A DNA stretch of 64,000 nucleotides from Bacteroidota bacterium (lineage in GTDB: Bacteria > Bacteroidota > Bacteroidia > Bacteroidales > Lentimicrobiaceae). Below are positions 53,173-61,854 of the stretch, one piece after another (positions within the stretch are counted from its first letter, which is position 1; each line of letters starts with the position of its first letter). Under the pieces are notes generated by a model. It saw nothing but the letters and a program-made list of their open reading frames with translations, was not told where the DNA came from and made no database searches. The stretch spans positions 1 to 64,000 of the forward strand of contig JAEYSM010000023.1 of assembly GCA_023434665.1 (NCBI GenBank), given 5' to 3'. The translations under genes and the position numbers were made by a program.

Positions 53173-54171
53173 TTACAGCCCGGGAACAATCAGTCGAAGA
53201 AATGCATACAATAGCATTGAAATAATCATTGCAGCGGGAATAGTCAGAAACCATGCTGTAATTATATTCACAGCAACTTTCCATCTAACTGCTGAAAATC
53301 TCCGCGTAGCACCCACTCCCATTATTGATCCAGTGATGGTATGCGTAGTACTAACAGGTATGCCTGCTAATGTATTGGCAATTACAGTTATTGCACCGGC
53401 GGTTTCAGCATTGAAACCATGAACCGGTCGAAGATCAGTTAAGCCGGCTCCCAATGTTTTAATAACCTTCCATCCTCCCAAATATGTTCCAAGTGCTATA
53501 GCTGAATATGCACTTATTACTACCCAGGTCGGAACATAAAATTCCGGCCCCAAATGTCCGGTACTAAATAGAAGAATAGCAATTATACCCATTGTTTTTT
53601 GAGCATCGTTACCACCGTGGCCAAGAGAAAATACTGCTGACGAGAACAGCTGCATAGCTCGGAAAAATGAATCAACTTTATAGGGTGATTTATTTCTGAA
53701 CAAATACATTGTGAGGGACATCATTAAAAATCCTATAATGAACCCAATCAGGGGTGAGAGGAAAATAAAAAGAACAATTTTTATAATTCCGGCAGCAATT
53801 AAGTACTTTGATCCCCCAATAACAACAGCTGGTCCGATAAGTCCACCAATCAATGCATGTGAAACGCTTATAGGTAATCCAAAATGGGTACAAAAATATA
53901 CCCAGCTTATACTTCCTATTAAAGAAGCAAGTATAAAATATTCGTTTACAATGCTTGGATCAATTATACCTTTCCCAATTGTATTAGCAACATGAAGGCC
54001 CAGGATTAATGCAGCAGCAAAATTCCAGAATGCAGCCCAGGCAACAGCTAATTTTGGTGAAAGAACTCTTGTTGAAACGATGGTAGCAATCGAATTTGCT
54101 GAATCATTCATTCCATTGAGAAAGTCAAAGCCTAAAGCAATAACTATGCAAATAACTACTATTACTTCCAT
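53173..54171 (-). CDS. Inorganic phosphate transporter PiT
   Basis: 332 residues, ten or so membrane helices. Seen: the duplicated PiT signatures GFDFLNGMNDSANSIATIVSTR and SLGHGGNDAQKTMGIIA, plus PVSTTHTITGSIMG and LPISVSHALIGGLIG. Low-affinity, ion-coupled phosphate import. It follows the DUF47 gene by 17 bases; DUF47 (PhoU-like) proteins are the usual partners of PiT permeases. Confidence 0.92.
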   Translation of the reverse strand: MEVIVVICIVIALGFDFLNGMNDSANSIATIVSTRVLSPKLAVAWAAFWNFAAALILGLHVANTIGKGIIDPSIVNEYFILASLIGSISWVYFCTHFGLPISVSHALIGGLIGPAVVIGGSKYLIAAGIIKIVLFIFLSPLIGFIIGFLMMSLTMYLFRNKSPYKVDSFFRAMQLFSSAVFSLGHGGNDAQKTMGIIAILLFSTGHLGPEFYVPTWVVISAYSAIALGTYLGGWKVIKTLGAGLTDLRPVHGFNAETAGAITVIANTLAGIPVSTTHTITGSIMGVGATRRFSAVRWKVAVNIITAWFLTIPAAMIISMLLYAFLRLIVPGL

Positions 54172-54188
54172 TTCCGAAAATAAATGCC

Positions 54189-54836
54189 TTAGGCGTTTTT
54201 AACTATAATGGTTTGATATACATCGGATACATCTTCACATTTATCCATTGCCTTTTCAAGAGAGTTTAGTATGTCGCGCTTTTTTATAAGGCTTATGGCA
54301 TTGGTTTCATTATCAAAAATCTCCGATAAGAATGAGTAATTTAAAGCATCCGATTCATTTTCCCATTCACCTATGCGAACACAATTATCTTTAAATCTGG
54401 CAATCGAGTGAATATCTTTTAGACCAAGAGTAATTGTTTCAATTTCTTTAGCTGATAAAATAAGGAGTTCACTCATTTTTAGAAAAACCGGTGGTATTTC
54501 GAACAGTTTATATAATTGAATTCTCTTTGCTGATGTGTTAATTAGGTCAACAACACTATCAATTCTGGTAGTGAGTTTATGGATATCTTCTCGATCAAAA
54601 GGTGTAATAAATGTAGAATTCAATTCATCGAAGATCGTACTTGTAATTTTGTCACCTGCTTTCTCCAGCTTCTTAACTTTTTTTACAAGCTCATCTCTCG
54701 ACGATTCTGAGGTTGTAAGTAGTAATTCGTTAAAAACCTGAGTGCATTCAACAAGATTGGCAGCTGCCTGACAAAACAAAGGATAGAACTTTTTATCCTT
54801 TGGCACTAACATCTGAAAAATTTTATCCAGCTTCAT
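54189..54836 (-). CDS. DUF47 PhoU-like PiT accessory protein
   Basis: 215 residues, all helical, PhoU-like. Seen: FYPLFCQAAANLVECTQVF, EKAGDKITSTIFDELNSTFITPFDREDIHKL and CEDVSDVYQTIIV, which carry the E(D)xxD metal-type motifs of the DUF47 group. Expected to regulate the PiT transporter next door. A TATTTTTG box (54894-54887, minus) precedes it. Confidence 0.9.
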   Translation of the reverse strand: MKLDKIFQMLVPKDKKFYPLFCQAAANLVECTQVFNELLLTTSESSRDELVKKVKKLEKAGDKITSTIFDELNSTFITPFDREDIHKLTTRIDSVVDLINTSAKRIQLYKLFEIPPVFLKMSELLILSAKEIETITLGLKDIHSIARFKDNCVRIGEWENESDALNYSFLSEIFDNETNAISLIKKRDILNSLEKAMDKCEDVSDVYQTIIVKNA

Positions 54837-54982
54837 AATGTATTTTTATAAAAAAAAGGAAACCTTACCCAATAATATTTGAGTTGCAAAAATAGTGTTT
54901 TAAGATTAGACATTTTAATTTTGATTAGAAAATTCTAAGTGCTTAATAATCTGATTTTAGACTAAATTCACAGAAACAAATA

Positions 54983-55012
54983 AAAATGCCGTCTCGAAAG
55001 AAACGGCATTTT
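54983..55012 (-). terminator. Terminator between the lipoprotein gene and DUF47
   Basis: AAAATGCCGT (54983-54992) pairs with ACGGCATTTT (55003-55012) around a 10-base loop. On the minus strand it follows the lipoprotein gene and ends in TTTTTATTT. Confidence 0.82.
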
Positions 55013-55069
55013 ATTAAGCCTACATTTATCTATTTATTTTCTTCACAAGCCATGAAGCTTTGTGCGAAC

Positions 55070-55477
55070 TTAAATTTCCCCATTATAAACAACAAGAGAG
55101 TCAATTTTTGGTGATTTCCCTGGTGATTGACCATAAAACTTATAGACTCCTTCTCTTGAAGGTTTGAATGTAAAAGTGCTGTCCACTATCTGATATACAT
55201 CAGTACATACTCCGTTATCCGATTCAAATATCCCTGATCCATTAATCAGATAAACAGAGTCGTTTTCTTTATTCATATACAATTCAAGAGCAGACCAACA
55301 TCCGTTTGGTGCACCTCCTTTGACCATTACAGACACACTTTCACCAACGATGGCAGAATCCTGTACCTGCAAACTATCAATATTAATCCAACCGGTATAT
55401 TTTAAGTAATTGCTGCCTTCATCCAGGCAGGAAGTCAGCAAAATGGTTATAAAAAGGAGGAAAATTAACTTTTTCAT
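55070..55477 (-). CDS. Small predicted lipoprotein
   Basis: 135 residues with signal and lipobox LLTSC (Cys 17). Mature part with beta-rich text: VKGGAPNGCWSALELYM, FKPSREGVYKFYGQSPG. The Gly-Cys-Trp segment and the Cys in NGVCTDVY could form a disulfide. Members of this kind look like an immunoglobulin-like or binding domain of about 110 residues. No function known. Own terminator 60 bases downstream. Confidence 0.7.
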   Translation of the reverse strand: MKKLIFLLFITILLTSCLDEGSNYLKYTGWINIDSLQVQDSAIVGESVSVMVKGGAPNGCWSALELYMNKENDSVYLINGSGIFESDNGVCTDVYQIVDSTFTFKPSREGVYKFYGQSPGKSPKIDSLVVYNGEI

Positions 55478-55804
55478 AATTTAATATTATTGAAAATAAT
55501 TTAAGAGCAAAGAAAGCAAATTGTGCCTTAATCTGGAACAAAATGCTATGTTAATCTATCGACACATTAAATAAACTAGCCTAACTATACTTTAAGCGTA
55601 TTCTAAGTATTATTTAAAGGTTTATTAATACTTAAAATACGATTAAGGATTATTTAAAACTCAATTAATCATTTAATTTAATCACAAATTTTCTGCCAAT
55701 TATGTTTCATTTAACCATATTATTCAATAATTGAAAAAAAATCAATGAAAATATTGCAAACTATCCACTAAATTTGCTCTGCAAATCATCAGTTCGGATA
55801 ATTA
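55478..55804. other. AT-rich gap before the SAM-hydrolase-fold gene
   Basis: 327 bases with no gene that I can support. Contains an inverted repeat AAGTATTA (55605-55612) / TAATACTT (55626-55633) and, near the right end, a TAAATTTG box (55769-55776) that may be the -7 element of the next gene, without a well-placed -33. Confidence 0.45.
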
Positions 55805-56590
55805 ATGTCGGCTATAATTACTTTAACTTCAGATTGGGGAACTCTCGACCATTATGCTGCAGCGGTTAAAGGGACTATAATTAGTCGATTGCCGGATGCC
55901 AGGATTATTGATATAACACATGAGATTCCCCCTTTTGATCTGAAGATGGCAGCCTTTATTTTAAAGAATATATATAAGCATTATCCGCCAAAAACAATAC
56001 ACATTATCGGTATTAGTACTGAAGAATCAGAATCCGTTCCTCATATTGTGGTTCTTAATGAAAACCAGTATTTTATTGGTGCTGATAATGGAATTTTCTC
56101 GTTACTCTTCAATTCAGCTCCTCAATTGATATTCGAATTACGTATTCCTCAGGATACTAACTTTTTTACATTTTCAACCCGTGATCGCTTTGTAAAAGCA
56201 GCAATTCACCTTGCTCTTGGAAATGATATTGAAGAATTAGGTGTTCCGAGAAATGAACTGACAACATTTATCAATATGCAACCAAGACTGAATGGCAATC
56301 AATTACAAGCAAGAGTAATGTATGTTGATAATTATGGAAACTTGTTTTTAAATGTCACTTCTGAAGAATTCAAACAAATGGGAAACGGAAGGCATTTCTC
56401 CGTTTATGTTAAAGGGCGTCCTGAAAAAGTTACGACTATCCAAAATGCATATGGTGAAGTAGCTGAAGGTGAAATTGTAGTCTTATATAGTACAACAGGT
56501 TTTGTTGAAATTGCTGTTAATAAAGGAAATGCATCCACTTTATTAGGTTTTAAGCCCGATCATATAGTCATTATTGAGTTCAAAGAATAA
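55805..56590 (+). CDS. SAM hydroxide adenosyltransferase-fold protein (DUF62), triad-deficient
   Basis: 261 residues with the two-domain DUF62/chlorinase fold: N-domain (ITLTSDWGTLDHY, ITHEIPPFDLKMAAF, GADNGIFSL) and C-domain (VMYVDNYGNLFLNVT, NAYGEVAEGE). Characterised members hydrolyse SAM to adenosine and methionine using an Asp-Arg-His triad (VDPGVGSER and FHGRD). Here those places read ISTEESESV (Ser71, Val78) and FSTRD (Ser124), so all three residues are changed. The fold is clear, but SAM hydrolysis is doubtful. I recall similar sequences from other Bacteroidota. Transcribed alone. Confidence 0.8.
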   Translation: MSAIITLTSDWGTLDHYAAAVKGTIISRLPDARIIDITHEIPPFDLKMAAFILKNIYKHYPPKTIHIIGISTEESESVPHIVVLNENQYFIGADNGIFSLLFNSAPQLIFELRIPQDTNFFTFSTRDRFVKAAIHLALGNDIEELGVPRNELTTFINMQPRLNGNQLQARVMYVDNYGNLFLNVTSEEFKQMGNGRHFSVYVKGRPEKVTTIQNAYGEVAEGEIVVLYSTTGFVEIAVNKGNASTLLGFKPDHIVIIEFKE

Positions 56591-56648
56591 TGATAATTGG
56601 CCAATTTTCCGAAGAAATGCTGGCAATCATTCATGCTGACGCAATAGA

Positions 56649-57566
56649 TTATTGTTGTGGAGATAGAGTGAGTCGAATGATAGCATACAATAAAACTGCA
56701 GCACTAATCCATTGTACAGGACTCAATAGTCGATCATTAAATAAGTAATCAAAAACGATTGCCGAAAGAGGAAACAGAAGTTCACAAATGGTTGCAATCA
56801 TTGCCGGAACCTTTCTTAGTCCGTAATAGTAAAGGAATATTGCCCCTGAGCCTACTGTAAGCGATATTATAATAATGATTACCCAATTCTCTCTTGTAAC
56901 AAATTGAATTTCATTAAAATTTCCGGTTATGAGAACTACAGCCAGCATAATAACCGAGGTGAGACCATACCTGAAAAATGTGGCTGAATAGAAAGAAAGT
57001 TTTGATAAAACACTTTTACCTAAAACTGTCGCAGAACCGAAAGCAAATGCTGCAATGAGTGAATATCCGGCTGCAATAGCAGTATTGGATCCTGTATAAA
57101 AATTCGGAGATTTAAGACCAAATGTTAAAAAGTAACTTGCTACAATCGCAATCCCCGCCCATAGAAAAAATCTTTCTTTCATTTTCTCTCCGAGGAAAAA
57201 ATATGCAAGTGTGATAGCAAATACTGGTTGAAGTTTCTGAAGCAGCACTACCACTGAGAGATCTTGAAATTCCACTAGAAACAAAGCTTTAACAATCGCC
57301 ATTGTACCAATAGCACCTCCCGTAATAGCAACCAGGGTTAAAATGAAAATATCTTTTGCGGATACCAGTGCTAGTTTTCTGTATTCCTTATACAAAAAAG
57401 TGTGCATTATTATAAAAGGAATGACATGAACAATAAACACAACAAATCCTATATTCAGATTATACAAATGAGGAGTGAGGGCTATACCATCTAATCCCCA
57501 TGAAATAGCAGAAATACCAATAGCGAGAGATCCAGCAAAAACGGAAGAACGGAAATACTTTATCAC
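56649..57566 (-). CDS. EamA-family (DMT) transporter
   Basis: 305 residues, ten hydrophobic segments in two EamA repeats (ISAISWGLDGIAL near the start, FGSATVLGKSVLSKL in the second half). Start is a GTG at 57566. The cargo of such exporters cannot be read from sequence; amino acid or metabolite export is common. Follows the membrane protein gene at 57578 by 11 bases on the same strand. Confidence 0.83.
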   Translation of the reverse strand: MIKYFRSSVFAGSLAIGISAISWGLDGIALTPHLYNLNIGFVVFIVHVIPFIIMHTFLYKEYRKLALVSAKDIFILTLVAITGGAIGTMAIVKALFLVEFQDLSVVVLLQKLQPVFAITLAYFFLGEKMKERFFLWAGIAIVASYFLTFGLKSPNFYTGSNTAIAAGYSLIAAFAFGSATVLGKSVLSKLSFYSATFFRYGLTSVIMLAVVLITGNFNEIQFVTRENWVIIIIISLTVGSGAIFLYYYGLRKVPAMIATICELLFPLSAIVFDYLFNDRLLSPVQWISAAVLLYAIIRLTLSPQQ

Positions 57567-57577
57567 TTAACCTTAAT

Positions 57578-58099
57578 TTAAAAGAGTAGTCTGGCTTCAG
57601 CTTTTACAAATTCAAGTGCCTGTTGAATACTTGACGCACCTTCTTTTGTTTCAGATGTAAATAAAAGTTCGGCAAGTTCTGATGCCGGTGCATCTGGTTT
57701 CAGACTTGATGCAGCTTCATTAACAGTTGTCAGTGCTTCTTCACGAGCACTTTTAATCTTCATCCATGCTTCAGATGAGACATAAAGCTGTTGAGAAAGA
57801 TTATGATCAAACTCATCACGTATAGTATTCACTAATTTTTGTTGTAGCATAACAACTGTCTGTCCTAAAGTAATATTCCTGAGAATGATTTGAGAGACCT
57901 CTATACGTTCAAGCAGCAAAACAATTCTTTCATATGCCTGCAACCTTACCGGTGTAATTATTTCTTTGTTTGACAGTCCGATCTTGACTATCAACTTTTC
58001 CTTTTCAGTTTTTATATAATACTTGATTGCCATATAAGAAACAAGGCCTATAACAATCAAGTTTATCAAAAGAACTATAATTCCTACATATTCAGCCAT
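57578..58099 (-). CDS. Membrane-anchored conserved protein, unknown function
   Basis: 173 residues: an N-terminal membrane helix (about 5-27: VGIIVLLINLIVIGLVSYMA), then a soluble, mostly helical region of about 140 residues with LQAYERIVLLLERIEVSQII and LYVSSEAWMKIKSAREEALT. Helices of this kind could form a coiled coil. I believe homologues occur widely in Bacteroidota but know no function. First gene of a two-gene unit with the EamA transporter. Confidence 0.72.
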   Translation of the reverse strand: MAEYVGIIVLLINLIVIGLVSYMAIKYYIKTEKEKLIVKIGLSNKEIITPVRLQAYERIVLLLERIEVSQIILRNITLGQTVVMLQQKLVNTIRDEFDHNLSQQLYVSSEAWMKIKSAREEALTTVNEAASSLKPDAPASELAELLFTSETKEGASSIQQALEFVKAEARLLF

Positions 58100-58216
58100 A
58101 AGGGATTGCTCTATTTTAATGCAAATATCGGAAAACTTTTCATTTTGGCTGCATTTCCCTTGTTTAAGGTTTTTTTATTTCCTTATTTTGCTCTGATAAA
58201 CTACAATTCTAAGGTT

Positions 58217-59434
58217 ATGCAAACAATATCAAGCATTAGTCTCTCCGACAGGATAAACCGTTTATCTGAATCAGAAACTTTGGCTATGACACGGAGGTGT
58301 CGTGAATTAAAAGAGAACGGAATAGATGTTATTAATTTAAGCATTGGTCAGCCCGATTTTAACACACCAGAATATATTAAAGACGCTGCCCACAAAGCAA
58401 TAGATCAAAATTTCACTTCATATCCTCCTGTTAATGGATATTCTGACCTCAGAAAAGCAATTTGTGAAAAATTAAAACGAGATAATGATCTTGTATATTT
58501 TCCTGAACAAATAGTAGTTTCAACAGGGGCAAAGCAGTCTCTTGCCAATGCAATCCTTAGTATAGTTAACCCAGGTGATGAAGTAATTCTCCCATCGCCT
58601 TACTGGGTATCATATAAAGAAATGATAAAACTTGCCGAAGGTAAGACAGTAATTATAGAGACATCCGTTGAATCCGATTTTAAAATCACTCCTCAACAAC
58701 TAGAGAAGGCAATTACTCCTGCAAGTCGTTTATTTTTATTTAGTAGTCCCTGCAATCCCACCGGTTCAGTATATTCACAAAGGGAACTTGCAGCACTGGC
58801 AGAAGTGTTCGAAAAACATCCTGATATCTTCATTATAAGTGATGAGATTTATGAGCTAATCAATTTTAAGGGAAAGCATGAATCTATTTCACAATTTCCT
58901 TCAATTAGAGACAGGGTAATTATCATAAATGGAGTCTCAAAAGGATTTGCAATGACCGGATGGCGCCTTGGATACTGTGCAGCACCACTTGCAATTGCAA
59001 AAGCGTGTGATAAACTTCAGGGGCAAATCACTTCAGGTGCATGCAGCATTTCACAAAAGGCCGCTGTGGCAGCAATGATGACCGATCCTCAGGCGTCAGA
59101 AGAGCTTCAAAATATGGTATCTACCTTTAGAAAAAGAAAAGACCTGTTTTATAAGTTATTATGTGAAATTCCAGGTTTCGTCACTAACAATCCCGAAGGT
59201 GCATTTTACTTTTTCCCAGATGTAACAGCTTATTTTGGAAAAAAGTATGGTCATATACAGATCAGCAATGCAACAGACCTGTGCGATTATTTACTGAATA
59301 CTGCTTTTGTTGCAATAGTCTCGGGCGAAGCATTTGGTGATCCGAATTGTATAAGGTTGTCATATGCAACAGCTGAAGGTGATCTAAAAGAAGCTGCACA
59401 TAGGATAAAAGATGCATTGTCAAAACTTGCATAA
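58217..59434 (+). CDS. Aspartate/aromatic-type PLP aminotransferase
   Basis: 405 residues from the ATG at 58217; the frame is open 37 codons further up, but that stretch is hydrophobic and unlike the family. Class I aminotransferase fold: INLSIGQPDF, PSPYWVSYKEM, FSSPCNPTGSVYS, ISDEIYELI, and the PLP Lys in NGVSKGFAMTGWRLGY, then FYFFPDVTAYFG and IRLSYA. Most like the aspartate aminotransferases (AspC/AspB type Ib) of Gram-positives and Bacteroidota; the substrate is not certain. Confidence 0.88.
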   Translation: MQTISSISLSDRINRLSESETLAMTRRCRELKENGIDVINLSIGQPDFNTPEYIKDAAHKAIDQNFTSYPPVNGYSDLRKAICEKLKRDNDLVYFPEQIVVSTGAKQSLANAILSIVNPGDEVILPSPYWVSYKEMIKLAEGKTVIIETSVESDFKITPQQLEKAITPASRLFLFSSPCNPTGSVYSQRELAALAEVFEKHPDIFIISDEIYELINFKGKHESISQFPSIRDRVIIINGVSKGFAMTGWRLGYCAAPLAIAKACDKLQGQITSGACSISQKAAVAAMMTDPQASEELQNMVSTFRKRKDLFYKLLCEIPGFVTNNPEGAFYFFPDVTAYFGKKYGHIQISNATDLCDYLLNTAFVAIVSGEAFGDPNCIRLSYATAEGDLKEAAHRIKDALSKLA

Positions 59435-59465
59435 ATAAAAGATAATATTTTAGTCTTCATTAAGC

Positions 59466-59494
59466 TTTGTATTCTTAATGCTTCACTAACTTTG
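59466..59494 (+). promoter_or_regulatory. Possible promoter of wlbA-tviB
   Basis: TTTG (59466-59469), 17-base spacer, TAACTTTG (59487-59494), about 60 bases before the wlbA ATG. The spacer is shorter than the usual 19-21 bases. Confidence 0.4.
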
Positions 59495-59556
59495 TTGCTA
59501 ATAATCCGTTAATGCATTGTCTGAAATATTGACAACTAAAGTACTATGTCATTATA

Positions 59557-60522
59557 ATGGAAGAAATTAACAAATCCCCTCTGAATTTCGCACTTATTGG
59601 TGCAGCAGGATACATTGCCCCAAGGCATTTAAAAGCAATTAAAGAAACTGGTAATACTCTTGTAACTGCCCTGGACAAATTTGATAGTGTTGGCATAATA
59701 GATAGCTTCTTTCCTGATTCATACTTTTTTACAGAATCAGAAAGATTTGACCGTCACCTTGATAAACTCAGGCGACAAGGTGATCAAAAAATAGATTATG
59801 TTAGTATTTGTTCACCCAATTATCTGCATGATGCACATATCAGACTAGCATTGAGAAACCAAGCTCATGCAATCTGTGAGAAACCACTGGTACTGAATCC
59901 CTGGAATGTGGATGCATTGAAAGAAATTGAAAACGAAACAGGTAAGCAAATTAGCACTATCCTTCAATTAAGATTGCATCCTTCCATAATGGCCTTAAAA
60001 AAACAAGTGGAAAATGCCCCTTCGGACAAAATATACGACATTGACCTCACTTATATTACAAGTCGTGGAAGATGGTATTATATTAGTTGGAAAGGTGATA
60101 TTGAAAAATCAGGTGGGGTTGCTACCAATATTGGAATCCACTTTTTTGATATGCTTTTATGGATTTTTGGAGAACTTCAGGAGAGCCAAGTTCATATCTC
60201 GAAAGCTGATATGGCTGCAGGATTTCTCCAATTAAAGAAAGCAAGAGTTCGATGGTTTCTTAGCATAAATGAAAACACACTGCCTAAAAGTATAAAATTA
60301 GCCGGCAAGCGAACTTTCAGGTCTCTTTCAATTGAGGGTGAAGAATTTGAATTCAGCGAAGGATTTACTGATCTCCATACTGTATCATATCAACATATCT
60401 TGTCTCAGAAAGGGTTTACTCTCAATGATGCAAGACCAAGTATTGAATTGGCACATCAAATAAGAAATTCTGCCCCAATTGGTGTAAGAGGAGATTTCCA
60501 CCCTTACCTGAAAAAAATTTAA
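59557..60522 (+). CDS. wlbA: UDP-N-acetyl-2-amino-2-deoxyglucuronate 3-dehydrogenase (WlbA/WbpB-like)
   Basis: 321 residues of the Gfo/Idh/MocA fold. Closely resembles WlbA/WbpB: FALIGAAGYIAPRHLKAIK, DYVSICSPNYLHDAH, CEKPLV (catalytic Lys), LTYITSRGRWYYISWKGD, GGVATNIGIHFFDMLLW (catalytic His region) and ARVRWFLSINENTLP. Oxidises C3 of UDP-GlcNAc uronate, the second step to UDP-2,3-diacetamido-2,3-dideoxy uronic acids. The next gene makes the substrate. The aminotransferase and acetyltransferase (WbpE, WbpD) are not in the window. Confidence 0.88.
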   Translation: MEEINKSPLNFALIGAAGYIAPRHLKAIKETGNTLVTALDKFDSVGIIDSFFPDSYFFTESERFDRHLDKLRRQGDQKIDYVSICSPNYLHDAHIRLALRNQAHAICEKPLVLNPWNVDALKEIENETGKQISTILQLRLHPSIMALKKQVENAPSDKIYDIDLTYITSRGRWYYISWKGDIEKSGGVATNIGIHFFDMLLWIFGELQESQVHISKADMAAGFLQLKKARVRWFLSINENTLPKSIKLAGKRTFRSLSIEGEEFEFSEGFTDLHTVSYQHILSQKGFTLNDARPSIELAHQIRNSAPIGVRGDFHPYLKKI

Positions 60523-60571
60523 TTCTTCTATATCACTCGGATTTAGGACAAGCAAAACAAAAATCATAAAA

Positions 60572-61831
60572 ATGAACGAAAACATTAAAATTTGTATTGT
60601 TGGACTCGGATATGTCGGACTACCACTAGCAGTTGAATTCGGTAAGAAATTTAATGTTATTGGATTTGATATTAACCTGGGAAGAATTCAGGAACTCCGC
60701 AATGGTCATGATAGAACCTTAGAAACATCAGATAATGATCTAAAGGATGCCATATATCTGTCATATACGACCGATTTGAATGATACTAAAGATTGCAATT
60801 ATTATATAATTACTGTACCTACACCAATCGATCAACATAAACGCCCCGATCTTAGTCCATTGATTAAAGCGTCAGAGTCAGTGGGAAAGGTTATCAATAA
60901 AGGGGATATAGTTATTTATGAATCAACAGTTTATCCTGGAGCAACTGAGGAAGATTGTGTCCCTGTTCTCGAAAAATTCAGTAATCTGAAATATAATGTT
61001 GATTTTTTCTGCGGATATTCTCCTGAAAGAATTAACCCTGGTGATAAAGTACATACAGTGACTAAAATTCTTAAAGTAACATCGGGGTCAACCCCAGAAA
61101 TTGCTGAAAAGGTTGACAATCTTTACAAGAGCATTATAGTTGCCGGCACATACAAGGCATCATCCATCAGAGTTGCTGAAGCAGCCAAAGTTATTGAAAA
61201 CAGTCAGCGTGATATAAACATTGCATTTGTAAATGAGCTCTCACTGATTTTTAATAAGATGGGGATTGATACTCAGGAGGTTCTAGAAGCTGCAGGCACC
61301 AAATGGAACTTTTTAAAATTCACCCCTGGTTTGGTGGGAGGACATTGTATTGGAGTTGATCCATATTATCTGACTCACAAAGCTCAGGAACTCGGTTATA
61401 ATCCTGAAATTATTCTCGCTGGACGAAGATTAAATGATAACATGGGTTACTATGTTGCCAACAGGGTTATCAAGAAAATGATTCAAAAAGGACTGACTAT
61501 TGCCGGAAGTAAAGTTCTGATATTGGGTATTACTTTTAAAGAGAACACCCCTGATATCAGAAATTCACGAGTAATTGATGTTGTTAATGAATTTAAAGAG
61601 TATTCCTGCGGGGTAGATGTCTATGATCCTTGGGCAGATCCGTTGGAAGTTAAGCACGAGTATAATATAAATCTGAAGAATAAGCCTGAGGGGCCTTACG
61701 ATGCAATAGTTCTGGCAGTTGCTCATAATGAGTTTCTGAAAATAGAACTGAAATCGTTGATTAACGATAATTCGGTTGTATATGACATTAAAGGATTTCT
61801 ACAGAAGGACCAGGTTGACGAGAGGCTTTAA
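60572..61831 (+). CDS. tviB: UDP-N-acetylglucosamine 6-dehydrogenase (TviB/VipA-like)
   Basis: 419-residue UDP-sugar dehydrogenase. Seen: NAD motif IVGLGYVGLPLAVEF, YIITVPTPID, ESTVYPG, YSPERINPGD, AEAAKVIENSQRD (Lys), GLVGGHCIGVDPYYL (catalytic Cys) and ILGITFKENTPDIRNSR. The text aligns with TviB of the Vi antigen cluster more than with UDP-glucose dehydrogenase, so UDP-GlcNAc or UDP-GalNAc is the likely substrate. Follows wlbA by 49 bases; the pair makes sense as two consecutive steps. Confidence 0.85.
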   Translation: MNENIKICIVGLGYVGLPLAVEFGKKFNVIGFDINLGRIQELRNGHDRTLETSDNDLKDAIYLSYTTDLNDTKDCNYYIITVPTPIDQHKRPDLSPLIKASESVGKVINKGDIVIYESTVYPGATEEDCVPVLEKFSNLKYNVDFFCGYSPERINPGDKVHTVTKILKVTSGSTPEIAEKVDNLYKSIIVAGTYKASSIRVAEAAKVIENSQRDINIAFVNELSLIFNKMGIDTQEVLEAAGTKWNFLKFTPGLVGGHCIGVDPYYLTHKAQELGYNPEIILAGRRLNDNMGYYVANRVIKKMIQKGLTIAGSKVLILGITFKENTPDIRNSRVIDVVNEFKEYSCGVDVYDPWADPLEVKHEYNINLKNKPEGPYDAIVLAVAHNEFLKIELKSLINDNSVVYDIKGFLQKDQVDERL

Positions 61832-61854
61832 TATATTGTAGCTTTTTCTGCCCA

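Noticed and set aside
58106..58216. Longer N-terminus of the aminotransferase
   Set aside because: The 37 extra codons give a Phe/Leu-rich stretch unlike the family, and the ATG at 58217 gives a normal start.
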